The notes beneath the pieces were generated by a model that was given only the letters and a program-made list of their open reading frames with translations, was not told the origin of the DNA and ran no database searches. Below, one piece after another: positions 19,672 through 29,119 of a stretch of DNA of 64,000 nucleotides. The stretch covers positions 1 to 64,000 of the forward strand of contig NZ_JXBW01000007.1 of the NCBI RefSeq assembly GCF_001447355.1. The letters are read 5' to 3'. The stretch comes from Alicyclobacillus tolerans (GTDB lineage Bacteria; Bacillota; Bacilli; Alicyclobacillales; Alicyclobacillaceae). Position 1 is the stretch's first letter. The number at the start of each line of letters is the position of its first letter. Both the position numbers and the translations under genes were made by a program.

Positions 19672-19714
19672 CAGAAAAACAGCAGACAATACCAAGATTC
19701 CGTGAGCAAGCTCA

Positions 19715-20257
19715 TTATTGCTCCATTTGTTTACCAAGAAAGCCGGCTGCCGTTTCGGCAAGCTTCGTTTCCGTCTCTCCCATCCGCACATTGTCTTCGC
19801 GCGTCACCAGGATGACTGCACCAATTGGATCGCCAGCGGCGATAATGGGAGCGATCACGCGTGCACCAAAGCGCTCGCTCCGATCCCGGACAATCGAGTA
19901 GTCGCCGGGTGTGGAGTTGATCACCGTCTTGCGATCCTCCATCGCCTGTTCGATGTCTTCGCTGACCTGCTTCTCCAAGAAATCCTTCTTCGAGGCACCC
20001 GCAACTGCGATGATGACATCGCGATCGGCAATCATAGCGATATGTCCAGTCGACTCCGCCAATGAATCGGCGTACTCCTTTGCAAAATCACCGAGTTCGC
20101 CAATCGGCGAGTACTTCTTCAAGATGACTTCCCCGTCGCGATCGACAAAGATTTCTAAGGGATCGCCTTCGCGGATCCGCAACGTGCGTCGAATTTCCTT
20201 CGGAATTACAACACGACCGAGGTCATCAATTCTCCGTACGATGCCTGTAGCTTTCAA
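19715..20257 (-). CDS. spoVT: Stage V sporulation regulator SpoVT
   Basis: Forespore transcription factor modulating sigma-G genes. It has an N-terminal AbrB-type swapped-hairpin domain (KATGIVRRIDDLGRVVIPKEIRRTL, residues 2-26) and a C-terminal GAF-like domain (about 56-175). TTG 20257 is chosen because it gives the exact family start and has GAGGG at 8 nt; 180 residues versus 178 in B. subtilis. A sigma-G-type promoter lies at 20312-20341. spoVB, normally next, is missing here. Confidence 0.95.
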   Translation of the reverse strand: MKATGIVRRIDDLGRVVIPKEIRRTLRIREGDPLEIFVDRDGEVILKKYSPIGELGDFAKEYADSLAESTGHIAMIADRDVIIAVAGASKKDFLEKQVSEDIEQAMEDRKTVINSTPGDYSIVRDRSERFGARVIAPIIAAGDPIGAVILVTREDNVRMGETETKLAETAAGFLGKQMEQ

Positions 20258-20311
20258 GAAATGATCCCTCACCCTCATGAAGTTTGGTGCAACGGATGTC
20301 TGACGTGACTG

Positions 20312-20341
20312 TATTATGTGACACCATAAGATCCTCTATGC
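20312..20341 (-). promoter_or_regulatory. Sigma-G-type promoter for spoVT
   Basis: Minus strand GCATA (20337-20341), exactly 18 nt, CATAATA (20312-20318). Both match the sigma-G consensus GHATR-N18-CATWMTA. spoVT is a sigma-G gene in B. subtilis. Confidence 0.75.
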
Positions 20342-20365
20342 ACCAAGGAAGCATGAGGGTTGCCG

Positions 20366-23300
20366 TTAAACACCGGCCACTTCCTCCTGCGCTTTGGACT
20401 GGCGGACCATCTCCAGATAATCGCGCAAAAATGCGGAAAGCTTGCTTAGAATCTCTTCCCCAGGCATGCCCTTCGTGCGGAACGACACGAAGAATAGGCC
20501 ATTGGGTCGGCTTGTCGGCTGACCGTGGTGCTTCATCGCCATCGCCACCGCTTTGCTATAGTCGACAGGCCGCGATGCATCGTTGCCAAAGCGAATAGCT
20601 GTCTCAGCGCCATGCACCGAGATTTGATCGACGCCGGCGCTGGCGGCGAGGCTCTTGAGCCGCGTGACGTTGAGCAGGTTGCGTACCTCGGTGGGCAAAT
20701 CGCCATAGCGATCCTCGAGTTCTTCTTCGAGATCATCCGCCTCCATCAAGGTCTGAACCGCACGGAAGCGTTTATACATCGCGATTTTCTGCGCCGAATC
20801 AGAGATATAGGTATCCGGGATATACGCTTCAACCGGCAGATCGATACTCGGTTCGACGCCTTGTGCCACTTGCTCTCCGCGCAGTTCGCGAACCGCCTGC
20901 GCCAGCATCTCGGTATACATGTCAAAGCCGACGGAATTGATGAATCCGTGTTGTTCAGCGCCGAGCAAATTGCCTGCACCGCGAATGGACAGATCGCGCA
21001 TGGCAATCTTAAAGCCGCTGCCAAGTTCGGTGCACTCCTTAATGGCTGACAACCGCTTTTCTGCCACCTCGGTGAGCACTTTGTCCCGCTGATACGTGAA
21101 ATACGCGTAAGCGATCCGATTCGAACGCCCAACGCGCCCGCGCAATTGGTACAACTGTGAAAGCCCGAACTTGTCGGCATCGTAGACAATCAGCGTGTTG
21201 ACGTTGGAAATGTCGAGCCCCGTCTCAATGATGGTGGTCGTGACGAGAATGTCGATCTCGCCCTCGAGAAAATCGAGCATCACCCGCTCGAGTTCAGCCT
21301 CCTGCATCTGCCCGTGGGCAACAGTGACACGGGCGTCCGGCGCCATCTCCTGCACCCGCTCGGCCATACGATGAATGTTGTGAACCTGGTTGTAGACAAA
21401 GTACACCTGACCACCGCGCCCAAGCTCTCGCTCCAACGCTTCCCGAATCAACCCCTCGTTGTACTCGACGACATACGTTTGTACCGGAAAGCGATTCTCT
21501 GGCGGCGTCTCAATCACGGACAAGTCACGCACACCCATCATCGACATGTGCAGCGTTCGCGGAATAGGCGTTGCGGTCAAAGTCAAGCAGTCGACATTGG
21601 CGCGCAACTGCTTTAGGCGCTCCTTGTGCGTCACGCCAAAGCGCTGCTCTTCATCGACAATAAGCAGGCCAAGGTCCTTAAATTGAATGGACTTTTGCAA
21701 CAAACGATGCGTTCCGATCACGACGTCGACTGTGCCGTCCTTTAATCCCTTGATACAAGCCTGCGAATCCTTGCGCGATCGGAACCTGCTCAACATGTCG
21801 ATGGTCACCGGAAACCCAGCAAAACGCTCCTTAAATGTCTCATAGTGCTGTTGCGCCAACACAGTGGTTGGTACAAGGACGGCCACCTGCTTGCCATCCA
21901 TGACAGCCTTAAAGGCAGCCCGGACAGCGACTTCCGTCTTCCCATATCCGACGTCTCCGCACAACAGCCTATCCATTGGCCTTGCCCGCTCCATGTCGCG
22001 CTTAATATCCGCGATCGCACGCAATTGATCTGGTGTTTCCTCGTACGGAAACATATTTTCGAAGTCAACTTGCCATGGCGTGTCCGGTGAGAATGCATGT
22101 CCCGGCGTCGCCTCGCGCTGCGCGTACAACTTCACGAGATCGGCCGCAATATCCTTGACCGTCTTGCTGACGCGATTCTTGACCTTTTGCCATTCGCCAC
22201 TGCCCAGATGGTGTAGTTTGGGCTCCTTTTCGCCCGAGCCGATATAGCGCTGAATTTGATCGATCTGATCGACTGGCACATACAAGCTGTCGTTGCCTGC
22301 ATAGCTCAAGTACAAATAATCGTTGTGTCGTCCCTCGACTTCCAGCGTCTTGATGCCCATGTACTTGCCAATACCATGGTTGACGTGGACGACATAGTCG
22401 CCAACATTCAATTCCTGATAGCTTTTAATTCGCTCGGCGTCCGAGACGTTCGAGCGCGTGCGCCGGTGTTTGCGTTTGGCGGTAAACACCTCGGTCTCGA
22501 CGATGAGCGCGATATGCTGCATCGGCAATTCAAAGCCACTTGACAGGTTGGCGACGACGATTTGCGGCGCTTTGGCGCCAGGTGTGAACGACTCCACTTC
22601 GTCCGCATCGATCCGGTAATCGTCCAACACGCGCGCGAGATGCTCTGCACGCTCCTTGGTCGCAGCCGCAAACACGACGTTCATACCGGCGTGCTGCCAG
22701 CGTGCGACTTCCGCCTTCAAGACATTCATCTGGCCATGGAAGTTCTGCATACTCCGCGTCGTCAGATTGACAACCTGCCCGAAACGCGTGCCTGCCTGGC
22801 TGCGCGTGAATGTCGAGAAGTGCACCTTCGCTTTCGACAATTCTGCAATCTTCGCCTCATAGTCAACGGCTTCGACCGTGCCTGATAAGACTTCGCCACG
22901 CATGAGCGCACCCGAGAGCCACTCATTGAACTCCTTCTCTAAAGCTTGCGCACGCTCCAGCAATCGCGATGTCTCGTCCAGGCAGACAAACGTCGAACCC
23001 GTGACGTGATCGAACAGCGTATCCACGTGATCGGTGAGAAGTCCGCGGTATCGCGCGAGTCCTGGGAACGACTGCCCATTCTGCAACTTGCGCAAATCTG
23101 CACCAATCGCCGTCTGCAATCGATCGCGCACATCGGCGTCCGTCGTGGTGCGCAGGCGAGACTCAAGGTGTTCGGCAACGCGATCCGCCACCTCTGCCGC
23201 CACACTGGCGGGCACAGCCAAATCGATGGCAGGTCCGAAAGATACCTCGTTCAGCTTCTCAAGTGAGCGTTGCGTGTCGGGATCGAACGTGCGAATCGAA

Positions 23301-23917
23301 TCGATCTCGGTATCAAACCATTCCATCCGATAGGGCTGTGTCGCCGCCATCGGAAAAACGTCCAAAATGCCGCCACGAACGCTGAACTGGCCTCGACTCT
23401 CAACCAGGTCAACACGTTCATAACCGCCCTTCACCAACTGCGCCACAACATCGTCAAGTGTCTGATTCAGGCCAACCTCGAGCCGAACGAGCGTTTGCAT
23501 AAACTGACTACGCTTTGTAATAGGTTGCCAAGCAGCCAAAAGCGTCGTTACCACGACAACAGGGCCCTCCGCAACGAGGGCCTCCATCACATGCAACCGA
23601 TCTGACATGACGTCAGATGAAGCTGCGATATAGTCGACCAAAGCGTTTTCGCGCTCCGGAAACAGATAGACGCGCGCATCTGGAAGATACTCTTTCAGGT
23701 CTTCCCAAACGGTTTGCGCTTGACTCGCCGTATGCGTCACCACGATCATGGACTCGGGACCACGGGCATTGCGCAATGCGTACAGTGCGGCCATCGTCAA
23801 TTGTCGAGCCGCGCCTGTCACGCCTGTGATCAGTGCGTCATTGCGCCGTGGCCCCATCCCGCCGGCCAACGCTTGTAGCGCGTCATCAGCAGCCATGAGT
23901 TGGACGAGACCTTTCAC
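20366..23917 (-). CDS. mfd: Transcription-repair coupling factor Mfd
   Basis: A superfamily 2 translocase that removes stalled RNA polymerase and recruits UvrA. 1183 residues, full length. Domains in order: UvrB-like N-terminus (VTGVTGAARQLTMAAL, FPERENALVDYIAASS), RNA polymerase-interaction domain (LNVGDYVVHVNHGIGKYMGI), helicase core with GDVGYGKTEVA and DEEQRFGV, TRG motif region (DISNVNTLIVYDADKFGLSQLYQLRGRVGRS) and the C-terminal TRCF domain. GTG 23917 follows GGGAGGGGGAG. Confidence 0.97.
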   Translation of the reverse strand: MKGLVQLMAADDALQALAGGMGPRRNDALITGVTGAARQLTMAALYALRNARGPESMIVVTHTASQAQTVWEDLKEYLPDARVYLFPERENALVDYIAASSDVMSDRLHVMEALVAEGPVVVVTTLLAAWQPITKRSQFMQTLVRLEVGLNQTLDDVVAQLVKGGYERVDLVESRGQFSVRGGILDVFPMAATQPYRMEWFDTEIDSIRTFDPDTQRSLEKLNEVSFGPAIDLAVPASVAAEVADRVAEHLESRLRTTTDADVRDRLQTAIGADLRKLQNGQSFPGLARYRGLLTDHVDTLFDHVTGSTFVCLDETSRLLERAQALEKEFNEWLSGALMRGEVLSGTVEAVDYEAKIAELSKAKVHFSTFTRSQAGTRFGQVVNLTTRSMQNFHGQMNVLKAEVARWQHAGMNVVFAAATKERAEHLARVLDDYRIDADEVESFTPGAKAPQIVVANLSSGFELPMQHIALIVETEVFTAKRKHRRTRSNVSDAERIKSYQELNVGDYVVHVNHGIGKYMGIKTLEVEGRHNDYLYLSYAGNDSLYVPVDQIDQIQRYIGSGEKEPKLHHLGSGEWQKVKNRVSKTVKDIAADLVKLYAQREATPGHAFSPDTPWQVDFENMFPYEETPDQLRAIADIKRDMERARPMDRLLCGDVGYGKTEVAVRAAFKAVMDGKQVAVLVPTTVLAQQHYETFKERFAGFPVTIDMLSRFRSRKDSQACIKGLKDGTVDVVIGTHRLLQKSIQFKDLGLLIVDEEQRFGVTHKERLKQLRANVDCLTLTATPIPRTLHMSMMGVRDLSVIETPPENRFPVQTYVVEYNEGLIREALERELGRGGQVYFVYNQVHNIHRMAERVQEMAPDARVTVAHGQMQEAELERVMLDFLEGEIDILVTTTIIETGLDISNVNTLIVYDADKFGLSQLYQLRGRVGRSNRIAYAYFTYQRDKVLTEVAEKRLSAIKECTELGSGFKIAMRDLSIRGAGNLLGAEQHGFINSVGFDMYTEMLAQAVRELRGEQVAQGVEPSIDLPVEAYIPDTYISDSAQKIAMYKRFRAVQTLMEADDLEEELEDRYGDLPTEVRNLLNVTRLKSLAASAGVDQISVHGAETAIRFGNDASRPVDYSKAVAMAMKHHGQPTSRPNGLFFVSFRTKGMPGEEILSKLSAFLRDYLEMVRQSKAQEEVAGV

Positions 23918-23953
23918 ACTACTCCCCCTCCCAGTCCGCGCACGGAGTTGGAT

Positions 23954-24193
23954 CTATTGAATGATGTTGCCCTCTATCAAGAGCTCTGGATGCATAGCAA
24001 CAGCTTGTTCGCAGGCGTCGCAAACCGTCTGAATCTCATACTTGTCCGGGCCCGCATGAATCACGTCGCGCTGATGTTCAACGTCCAAATGATGCAACCC
24101 AAGCCGTGATACTGCGTCGGCATACGACCAAGCTTCGTGATCGACGACGCCCACCGGCTGTTTACAATACCGGCATACGTATTCAAAGCGCAT
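23954..24193 (-). CDS. fin: Anti-sigma-F factor Fin (YabK)
   Basis: A forespore protein that inhibits sigma-F to allow the switch to sigma-G. A 79-residue zinc protein with two CxxC pairs (Cys7/Cys10 in YVCRYC, Cys58/Cys61 in CDACEQA), and the family segment SRLGLHHLDVEHQRDVI. ATG 24193 is preferred because GGGGGTGG lies upstream. fin between mfd and pth is the conserved position; it has its own promoter at 24225-24254. Confidence 0.9.
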   Translation of the reverse strand: MRFEYVCRYCKQPVGVVDHEAWSYADAVSRLGLHHLDVEHQRDVIHAGPDKYEIQTVCDACEQAVAMHPELLIEGNIIQ

Positions 24194-24224
24194 CTGCGCC
24201 ACCCCCGACAACGATGTCTGCCAT

Positions 24225-24254
24225 TAGTATGGGGGTAGAACAAAATGGACATAC
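24225..24254 (-). promoter_or_regulatory. Sigma-F/sigma-G-type promoter for fin
   Basis: Minus strand GTATG (24250-24254), 18 nt, CATACTA (24225-24231). It matches GHATR-N18-CATWMTA completely. B. subtilis fin is transcribed by both sigma-F and sigma-G. Confidence 0.7.
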
Positions 24255-24290
24255 GTCACACAGCAAATTTGCACGCACAAGCCGATCCAA

Positions 24291-24863
24291 CTAAAACGAA
24301 ACGCGGTTATATTGATTCATCGCATGTTCAAAGCCGTGCTCAACGGCATGCATTGCCGCCTCTGCGGCGGCCGCAGCTGCCTTTTCCACCCGCACGCGCT
24401 CCTCTTCAGGAAAGGTGCCTAGCACATACGGAATGATGTCGGATCCGCGCGGCGGACGCCCGATGCCGATGCGAATACGGCAAAAAGTATCCGTTCCCAA
24501 CGACTGTATCAGCGATTTCACACCGTTGTGCCCGCCCGCCGAACCGTGCGCACGCAACTTGAGTTGACCGGGTGGAAAGTCCATATCGTCGTACATCACC
24601 AAGATGTCTCGCACGACATCCAATTTGTAAAAGCGGACGATCTCGGCGGCTGCAACTCCGCTTACGTTCATATACGTCTGCGGTTTCACGAGCAGAACTG
24701 GTTCCCCCGCAATCCGCGTTTCGCCGATGAGCGACTGAAATTTGGCGCGATCGACAACGACGCCGAGCCTTTGGGCGGCGTAATCAATCGCCCAAAAGCC
24801 GACGTTGTGCCGGGTTCGTTCGTATTTGAAGCCTGGGTTACCAAGCCCAATGATTACTTTCAA
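24291..24863 (-). CDS. pth: Peptidyl-tRNA hydrolase
   Basis: Releases peptides from prematurely dissociated peptidyl-tRNA. The signature is present: IIGLGNPGFKYERTRHNVGF with the catalytic His, VKPQTYMNVSG, MYDDMDFPPGQLKLRAHGSAGGHNGVKS. 190 residues is normal. The start is TTG 24863 with AGGAGG upstream. ctc/L25, which separates pth from prs in B. subtilis, is absent. Confidence 0.96.
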   Translation of the reverse strand: MKVIIGLGNPGFKYERTRHNVGFWAIDYAAQRLGVVVDRAKFQSLIGETRIAGEPVLLVKPQTYMNVSGVAAAEIVRFYKLDVVRDILVMYDDMDFPPGQLKLRAHGSAGGHNGVKSLIQSLGTDTFCRIRIGIGRPPRGSDIIPYVLGTFPEEERVRVEKAAAAAAEAAMHAVEHGFEHAMNQYNRVSF

Positions 24864-24892
24864 AAGTCTGTATCCTCCTGTGGCGATGGCGC

Positions 24893-25837
24893 TCAGTCAA
24901 ACAACTGGCTGATGGAGCGCTGTGTATGCACGCGGATGATGGCCTCGGCAATCAGTTCGGCTACGGATAAGACACGAATTTTATCGATCCGCTTATGTTC
25001 CGGCAAGGCAATCGTATTGGTGACCACGACTTCTTGGATCTCGGATTTCGCGATGCGCTCGACCCCAGCACCGGACAGCACCGGGTGAATGCAACACGCG
25101 TAGACACCTTTCGCCCCCCGTGCCAACAACTCGCTCGCCCCTGCCGAGATGGTTCCGGCGGTGTCGATCATATCGTCGATAAGAATAGCCGTCTTACCCT
25201 CAATATCGCCGATGATGTTCATCACTTTCGCTTCATTGACTTCGGGACGACGCTTATCGATGATGGCCAAAGGCGCCCCCAGCCGCTCGGCGAATGCGCG
25301 GGCCCGTGTCACACCACCCATGTCCGGGGACACGACGACGGGATTATCAATTTGCTTGTCCAGAAAATAATCAGCCAGAATCGGCATGCCAATCAGATGA
25401 TCCAGCGGGATGTCGAAGAAGCCCTGAATCTGGCCTGCGTGCAAGTCCATGCAGATGACGCGGGAAGCCCCTGCTGTCTCGAGCAGGTTGGCGACCAATT
25501 TTGCCGTGATCGGGTCGCGAGCGCGCGCCTTGCGGTCCTGACGCGCATATCCATAATACGGAATGACAACGTTGATGGTGCGCGCCGACGCTCGCTTGAC
25601 GGCGTCGATCAAGATCAATAACTCCATGAGGTGCTCATTGACCGGCGCGCTCGTCGGTTGAATAATAAACACGTTGCTGCCGCGAACGCTCTCGCCCAGC
25701 TTGATCTGCACTTCGCCGTCCTTGAAGCGGCTGACCTTGCACTCGGCCAAAGAGACGCCAATATAATCAGCAATTTCCTGCGCCAAGGCTGGATTGGCGT
25801 TTCCCGTGACAAGCTTCAAATCGCTGTCAATGGCCAC
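24893..25837 (-). CDS. prs: Ribose-phosphate pyrophosphokinase
   Basis: Makes PRPP from ribose-5-phosphate and ATP for nucleotide, His and Trp synthesis. Class I motifs are seen: [25 protein letters not shown], the flexible loop [14 protein letters not shown], the [11 protein letters not shown] motif, and the PRPP-binding [14 protein letters not shown]. 314 residues is typical. The GTG start at 25837 overlaps the end of glmU by 11 nt. Confidence 0.97.
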   Translation of the reverse strand: MAIDSDLKLVTGNANPALAQEIADYIGVSLAECKVSRFKDGEVQIKLGESVRGSNVFIIQPTSAPVNEHLMELLILIDAVKRASARTINVVIPYYGYARQDRKARARDPITAKLVANLLETAGASRVICMDLHAGQIQGFFDIPLDHLIGMPILADYFLDKQIDNPVVVSPDMGGVTRARAFAERLGAPLAIIDKRRPEVNEAKVMNIIGDIEGKTAILIDDMIDTAGTISAGASELLARGAKGVYACCIHPVLSGAGVERIAKSEIQEVVVTNTIALPEHKRIDKIRVLSVAELIAEAIIRVHTQRSISQLFD

Positions 25838-27239
25838 TGTCGTCCCCGCCTTTCACGAGATTCTGGTTCTGCTTGCGCGCTTTCCACGCTCGTACATAGT
25901 TCGGCTTCGTCGTTTGGGGAACGCGCGAAATGACAAACGCGTCATCCCCTACGTTGTCTGTGACGGTCGATCCGGCTGTGATGTACGCCCCCTCGCCGAT
26001 GACGAGCGGCGCGATAAGATTGACGTTCGATCCGACGAAGCTGTTGTCGCCAATCACCGTCCGGTGCTTGCGCTCGCCGTCGTAGTTGACCGTGATCACG
26101 CCGCAACCGACGTTCACTTGGTTACCCACGTCTGCGTCGCCCACGTACGCGAGGTGGCTTACCTTCGTATCGTCGCCAATGTTGCTATTTTTGACTTCGA
26201 CGAAATCGCCAATCTTGACGCGCTTACCAACGCGCGAACCCGGCCGCAGGTAGGCAAACGGCCCAACCTGCGCTTGCTCGCCAATTTCACTTTCCACCGC
26301 AACCGCATTCTGCACGACGGCACCCGCTTCAACCCGCGTGTCGACGAGTCTGGTATGCGGGCCGATCACCGCGCCTTCGCAAACTACCGTGCGACCGCTG
26401 AGCAACGTCCCGGGCAACAGTGTAACATCCGGAGCGAGCACCACGTCGGCATCGATATAGGTATTGCTTGGATCAACAATGGTCACACCTTCGCGCATCC
26501 ATCGGGTGGCGATGTTGTGGCGGCAAATCTGCTCGACGTGCGCAAGTTGTGCGCGATCATTAACGCTGGCGATTTCCAAAGGATCCTCGACCATCTGGGC
26601 AATTACGCGTTCGCCGTCGGAACGCAGGATGGCGAGCGTGTCCGTCAAATAATATTCACGTTGAGCGTTATCTGCTTGTAGCCTGCCCACCGACGCTTGA
26701 AGTGCGTCCAGCCTGTATGCGTAAATGCCGGTATTGATAATCCGCTGCTGCCGCTCTTCAACAGACGCGTCCTTTTCCTCGACGACGCGAAGAACGCCGC
26801 CCTCGTCATCCAGAAAGACGCGCCCTAATCCCGTCGGATCTGGAACAGAAGCCGTTAATACGACCGCCGCTGCACCAGTCGTTTCGCGCGCCTCAAACAT
26901 ACTTGCAATCGTCTGCGGACGGATGAGCGGCGCATCGCCGTACAGCACGACCACGGTATTTGTATCCGAACGCAATGTGGGAAGAGCCGCCTTGACGGCG
27001 TCGCCAGTACCAAGCTGAGCTTCTTGCACTGCGATGTCCGCACGCCCAGCGACTGCTGCCGCCACGCGTTCCCGCTGCTGGCCGACGACAACGACAATTT
27101 GGTCGACGCCCACCTCTTCCAGTGTGTCAAGAATATGGTGAATCATCGGTTTCCCGCAGACTGGATGCAACACCTTATGCGTCTGCGATTTCATGCGTGT
27201 GCCATGGCCAGCGGCCAACACAATGGCACTCCTCGTCAT
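25827..27239 (-). CDS. glmU: Bifunctional GlcNAc-1-P uridylyltransferase/GlcN-1-P acetyltransferase
   Basis: Makes UDP-GlcNAc for peptidoglycan. The N-terminal pyrophosphorylase has LAAGHGTRM (8-16) and VVLYGDAPL. The C-terminal left-handed beta-helix carries hexapeptide repeats and the acetyltransferase motif [23 protein letters not shown]. 470 residues. ATG 27239 ([11 protein letters not shown]) is chosen over a longer frame because GGGGGAG lies just upstream. Confidence 0.97.
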   Translation of the reverse strand: MTRSAIVLAAGHGTRMKSQTHKVLHPVCGKPMIHHILDTLEEVGVDQIVVVVGQQRERVAAAVAGRADIAVQEAQLGTGDAVKAALPTLRSDTNTVVVLYGDAPLIRPQTIASMFEARETTGAAAVVLTASVPDPTGLGRVFLDDEGGVLRVVEEKDASVEERQQRIINTGIYAYRLDALQASVGRLQADNAQREYYLTDTLAILRSDGERVIAQMVEDPLEIASVNDRAQLAHVEQICRHNIATRWMREGVTIVDPSNTYIDADVVLAPDVTLLPGTLLSGRTVVCEGAVIGPHTRLVDTRVEAGAVVQNAVAVESEIGEQAQVGPFAYLRPGSRVGKRVKIGDFVEVKNSNIGDDTKVSHLAYVGDADVGNQVNVGCGVITVNYDGERKHRTVIGDNSFVGSNVNLIAPLVIGEGAYITAGSTVTDNVGDDAFVISRVPQTTKPNYVRAWKARKQNQNLVKGGDDSGH

Positions 27240-27344
27240 TCGGATCTCCCCCACACAACGTAACACTGCGGATCTTGACTGATGTTGTCGACCCCCAGTG
27301 TACCTGAAGGACATTTGCGATTTCAATTTCAAACGCCCTTGTCC

Positions 27345-27371
27345 ACAAAAAAGCCCTGGCATTTGCCAGGG
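27345..27371 (-). terminator. Rho-independent terminator after spoVG
   Basis: Stem CCCTGGCA/TGCCAGGG with a 2-nt loop, followed on the minus strand by six T. It separates spoVG from glmU. Confidence 0.85.
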
Positions 27372-27432
27372 ACTTTTCAAACAAGATTCAAAAGTTGTTC
27401 AAAAAGTTCAGTTTCCCTTCCAGGGGTATGCT

Positions 27433-27744
27433 CTACCTGGTCGTCTCACCGACCACTTGCTCTTCCGCCTGGATGGTTTCGCCAGGCTGTTGAGCATCGC
27501 GAAAATACGCATCGAGGACTGCCTCTTGAATCTTTTGCCGCGTCGATGCAGAAATGGGATGCGCGATGTCCCTGAATTCGCCGTCTGGGGTCTTTTTACT
27601 CGGCATCGCAACAAACATCCCATTGTTTCCATCGATAATGCGAATATCGTGGACTACGAATTCGCTATCAATGGTAATAGAAGCAATCGCCTTCATACGG
27701 CCTTCTGTCGCAACCTTGCGAAGCCTTACATCGGTGATTTGCAC
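27433..27744 (-). CDS. spoVG: Regulator SpoVG
   Basis: A small nucleic-acid-binding regulator affecting septation, sporulation and capsule or virulence genes in Bacillota. The conserved core is complete: [59 protein letters not shown] 27744 is taken as start because MQITDVRL aligns with the family and AGGGTGGT lies 7 nt upstream. The C-terminal tail is Gln/Glu-rich as in other SpoVG proteins. A sigma-H-like promoter is at 27793-27822. Confidence 0.95.
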   Translation of the reverse strand: MQITDVRLRKVATEGRMKAIASITIDSEFVVHDIRIIDGNNGMFVAMPSKKTPDGEFRDIAHPISASTRQKIQEAVLDAYFRDAQQPGETIQAEEQVVGETTR

Positions 27745-27792
27745 CCTTTTCACCACCCTGATGTCGCGATTGGTCAGTTCTACCTAAAACAC

Positions 27793-27822
27793 CAATTCAA
27801 CATCGAGGCGGTAAACTCCTGC
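27793..27822 (-). promoter_or_regulatory. Sigma-H-type promoter for spoVG
   Basis: Minus strand AGGAGTT (27814-27820), then GAATT (27794-27798) 15 nt on. It resembles the B. subtilis spoVG promoter (AGGATTT, about 14 nt, GAAT) with one -35 mismatch. Position about 50 bp before the start is consistent. Confidence 0.55.
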
Positions 27823-27867
27823 ATCCAACGTCATACATTATTCAAAAATTTACGTACATGCGGTACA

Positions 27868-28242
27868 TCAACCACGATACGCAATCAATTCAATTTCTAC
27901 ACGCGCCCCGCGCGGAAGAGCCGCAACCTGTACCGTCGATCGCGCCGGTCGATGATTGCCAAAAAAGCTTGCGCACGCCTCATTGACGACCTGAAATTCC
28001 GCGAGATCCGTCATAAAAATGGTCGCCTTGACGACTTGCTCGCGCGTGCTACCTGCAGCTTTGAGCACTGCGTCCAAATTCGCAAACACCTGTGCGACCT
28101 GCTCGGCAATACCACCCTCAACGATATGGCCTTCCTTCGTCAGCGGTATTTGGCCTGAGGTATACAGAAACGGTCCAACACTGACTGCCTGTGAATACGG
28201 GCCAATCGCGGCCGGAGCGTCATTCGTTTGAATGATATCCAT
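27868..28242 (-). CDS. ridA: RidA family enamine/imine deaminase (YabJ)
   Basis: Hydrolyses reactive 2-aminoacrylate released by PLP enzymes. A 124-residue trimeric-type protein with IGPYSQAVSVGPFLYTSGQIPL, FANLDAVLKAAGSTREQVVKATIFM, and the signature RSTVQVAALPRGARVEIE with the catalytic Arg. It lies between purR and spoVG, as yabJ does in B. subtilis. Confidence 0.96.
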   Translation of the reverse strand: MDIIQTNDAPAAIGPYSQAVSVGPFLYTSGQIPLTKEGHIVEGGIAEQVAQVFANLDAVLKAAGSTREQVVKATIFMTDLAEFQVVNEACASFFGNHRPARSTVQVAALPRGARVEIELIAYRG

Positions 28243-28276
28243 GCTACATCCTCCTCAAAAGGTTTCTCGCCCACCA

Positions 28277-29080
28277 TCATTGTGTTAAGGGAAACGGGCG
28301 AACTTCAATACCAGCCTCACTGACTTCGTCCACTTGTAACAGAGCCACGTATGAATCGACCATCTTGGCTACCGGCATCGCAGTCGCCATAAATACGGCT
28401 GTGCCAACCACTTCGGCATCGAACTCGGCCAGCAATTGCGCCACTGCCCTCGCGGTCGCGCCCGCCCGCATGAAGTCGTCGACGATAAGGGCCCGCGCGT
28501 CGTTTGGCACCAGCCGCTTGCTGAGCGACATCGTCTGAATGCGCTTCGCCGATCCCGACACGTAATGCGTGGTCACGGAGGCCCCTTCGGTGACGCGTTG
28601 GTCGCGCCGTACAATCGCGATGGGAACGTGTAAGTAGCGAGCCACCGATGCGGCGAGCGTAATGCCCTTGGTCTCTACCGTGACGACGACGTTGACGCCA
28701 GCGTGTTGAAAATGCGCACTCACTAACCGCCCAACAAAATCGAGAACATCCGGATCTCCCAGAACGTCCGACAGGTAGACAAACTCCCCCGCTAACACCC
28801 TGTCCGGATCGGAAAGTCGCGCCGCAAGTTCACCCAGAAATGCATCTCTGTCGTCATGGGCAACGACGGGTCGGTAGCGCACGCCGCCCTGGACGCCTAC
28901 CATTGTCTCGACGTTCCCCGTTCCTGCGCCCGCAAACGTCTCCCGAATGAGTGCAATATCTTCACTTAGCGTCGATTTTGCGACTCCCCATCGATCTGCG
29001 AGCTGTGTCACATGAAGCGGCGCCGCAGGTTGTTCGACAAGGCGCTGGGTCAGGCGAATCAGTCGTTCCTGTCGCTGCAT
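28277..29080 (-). CDS. purR: Purine operon repressor PurR
   Basis: Bacillus-type PurR: an N-terminal winged-helix domain (about 1-70, RLIRLTQRLVEQ...QLADRWGVAKSTLSEDIALI) joined to a phosphoribosyltransferase-fold effector domain. The latter carries the PRPP motif ALIVDDFMRAGATARA, which senses PRPP rather than catalysing. 267 residues from ATG 29080, preceded by AAAGGAG. Confidence 0.95.
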   Translation of the reverse strand: MQRQERLIRLTQRLVEQPAAPLHVTQLADRWGVAKSTLSEDIALIRETFAGAGTGNVETMVGVQGGVRYRPVVAHDDRDAFLGELAARLSDPDRVLAGEFVYLSDVLGDPDVLDFVGRLVSAHFQHAGVNVVVTVETKGITLAASVARYLHVPIAIVRRDQRVTEGASVTTHYVSGSAKRIQTMSLSKRLVPNDARALIVDDFMRAGATARAVAQLLAEFDAEVVGTAVFMATAMPVAKMVDSYVALLQVDEVSEAGIEVRPFPLTQ

Positions 29081-29119
29081 GGCGACGCTCCTTTCCCGCA
29101 AACTGGGCGTTTCCTACTC

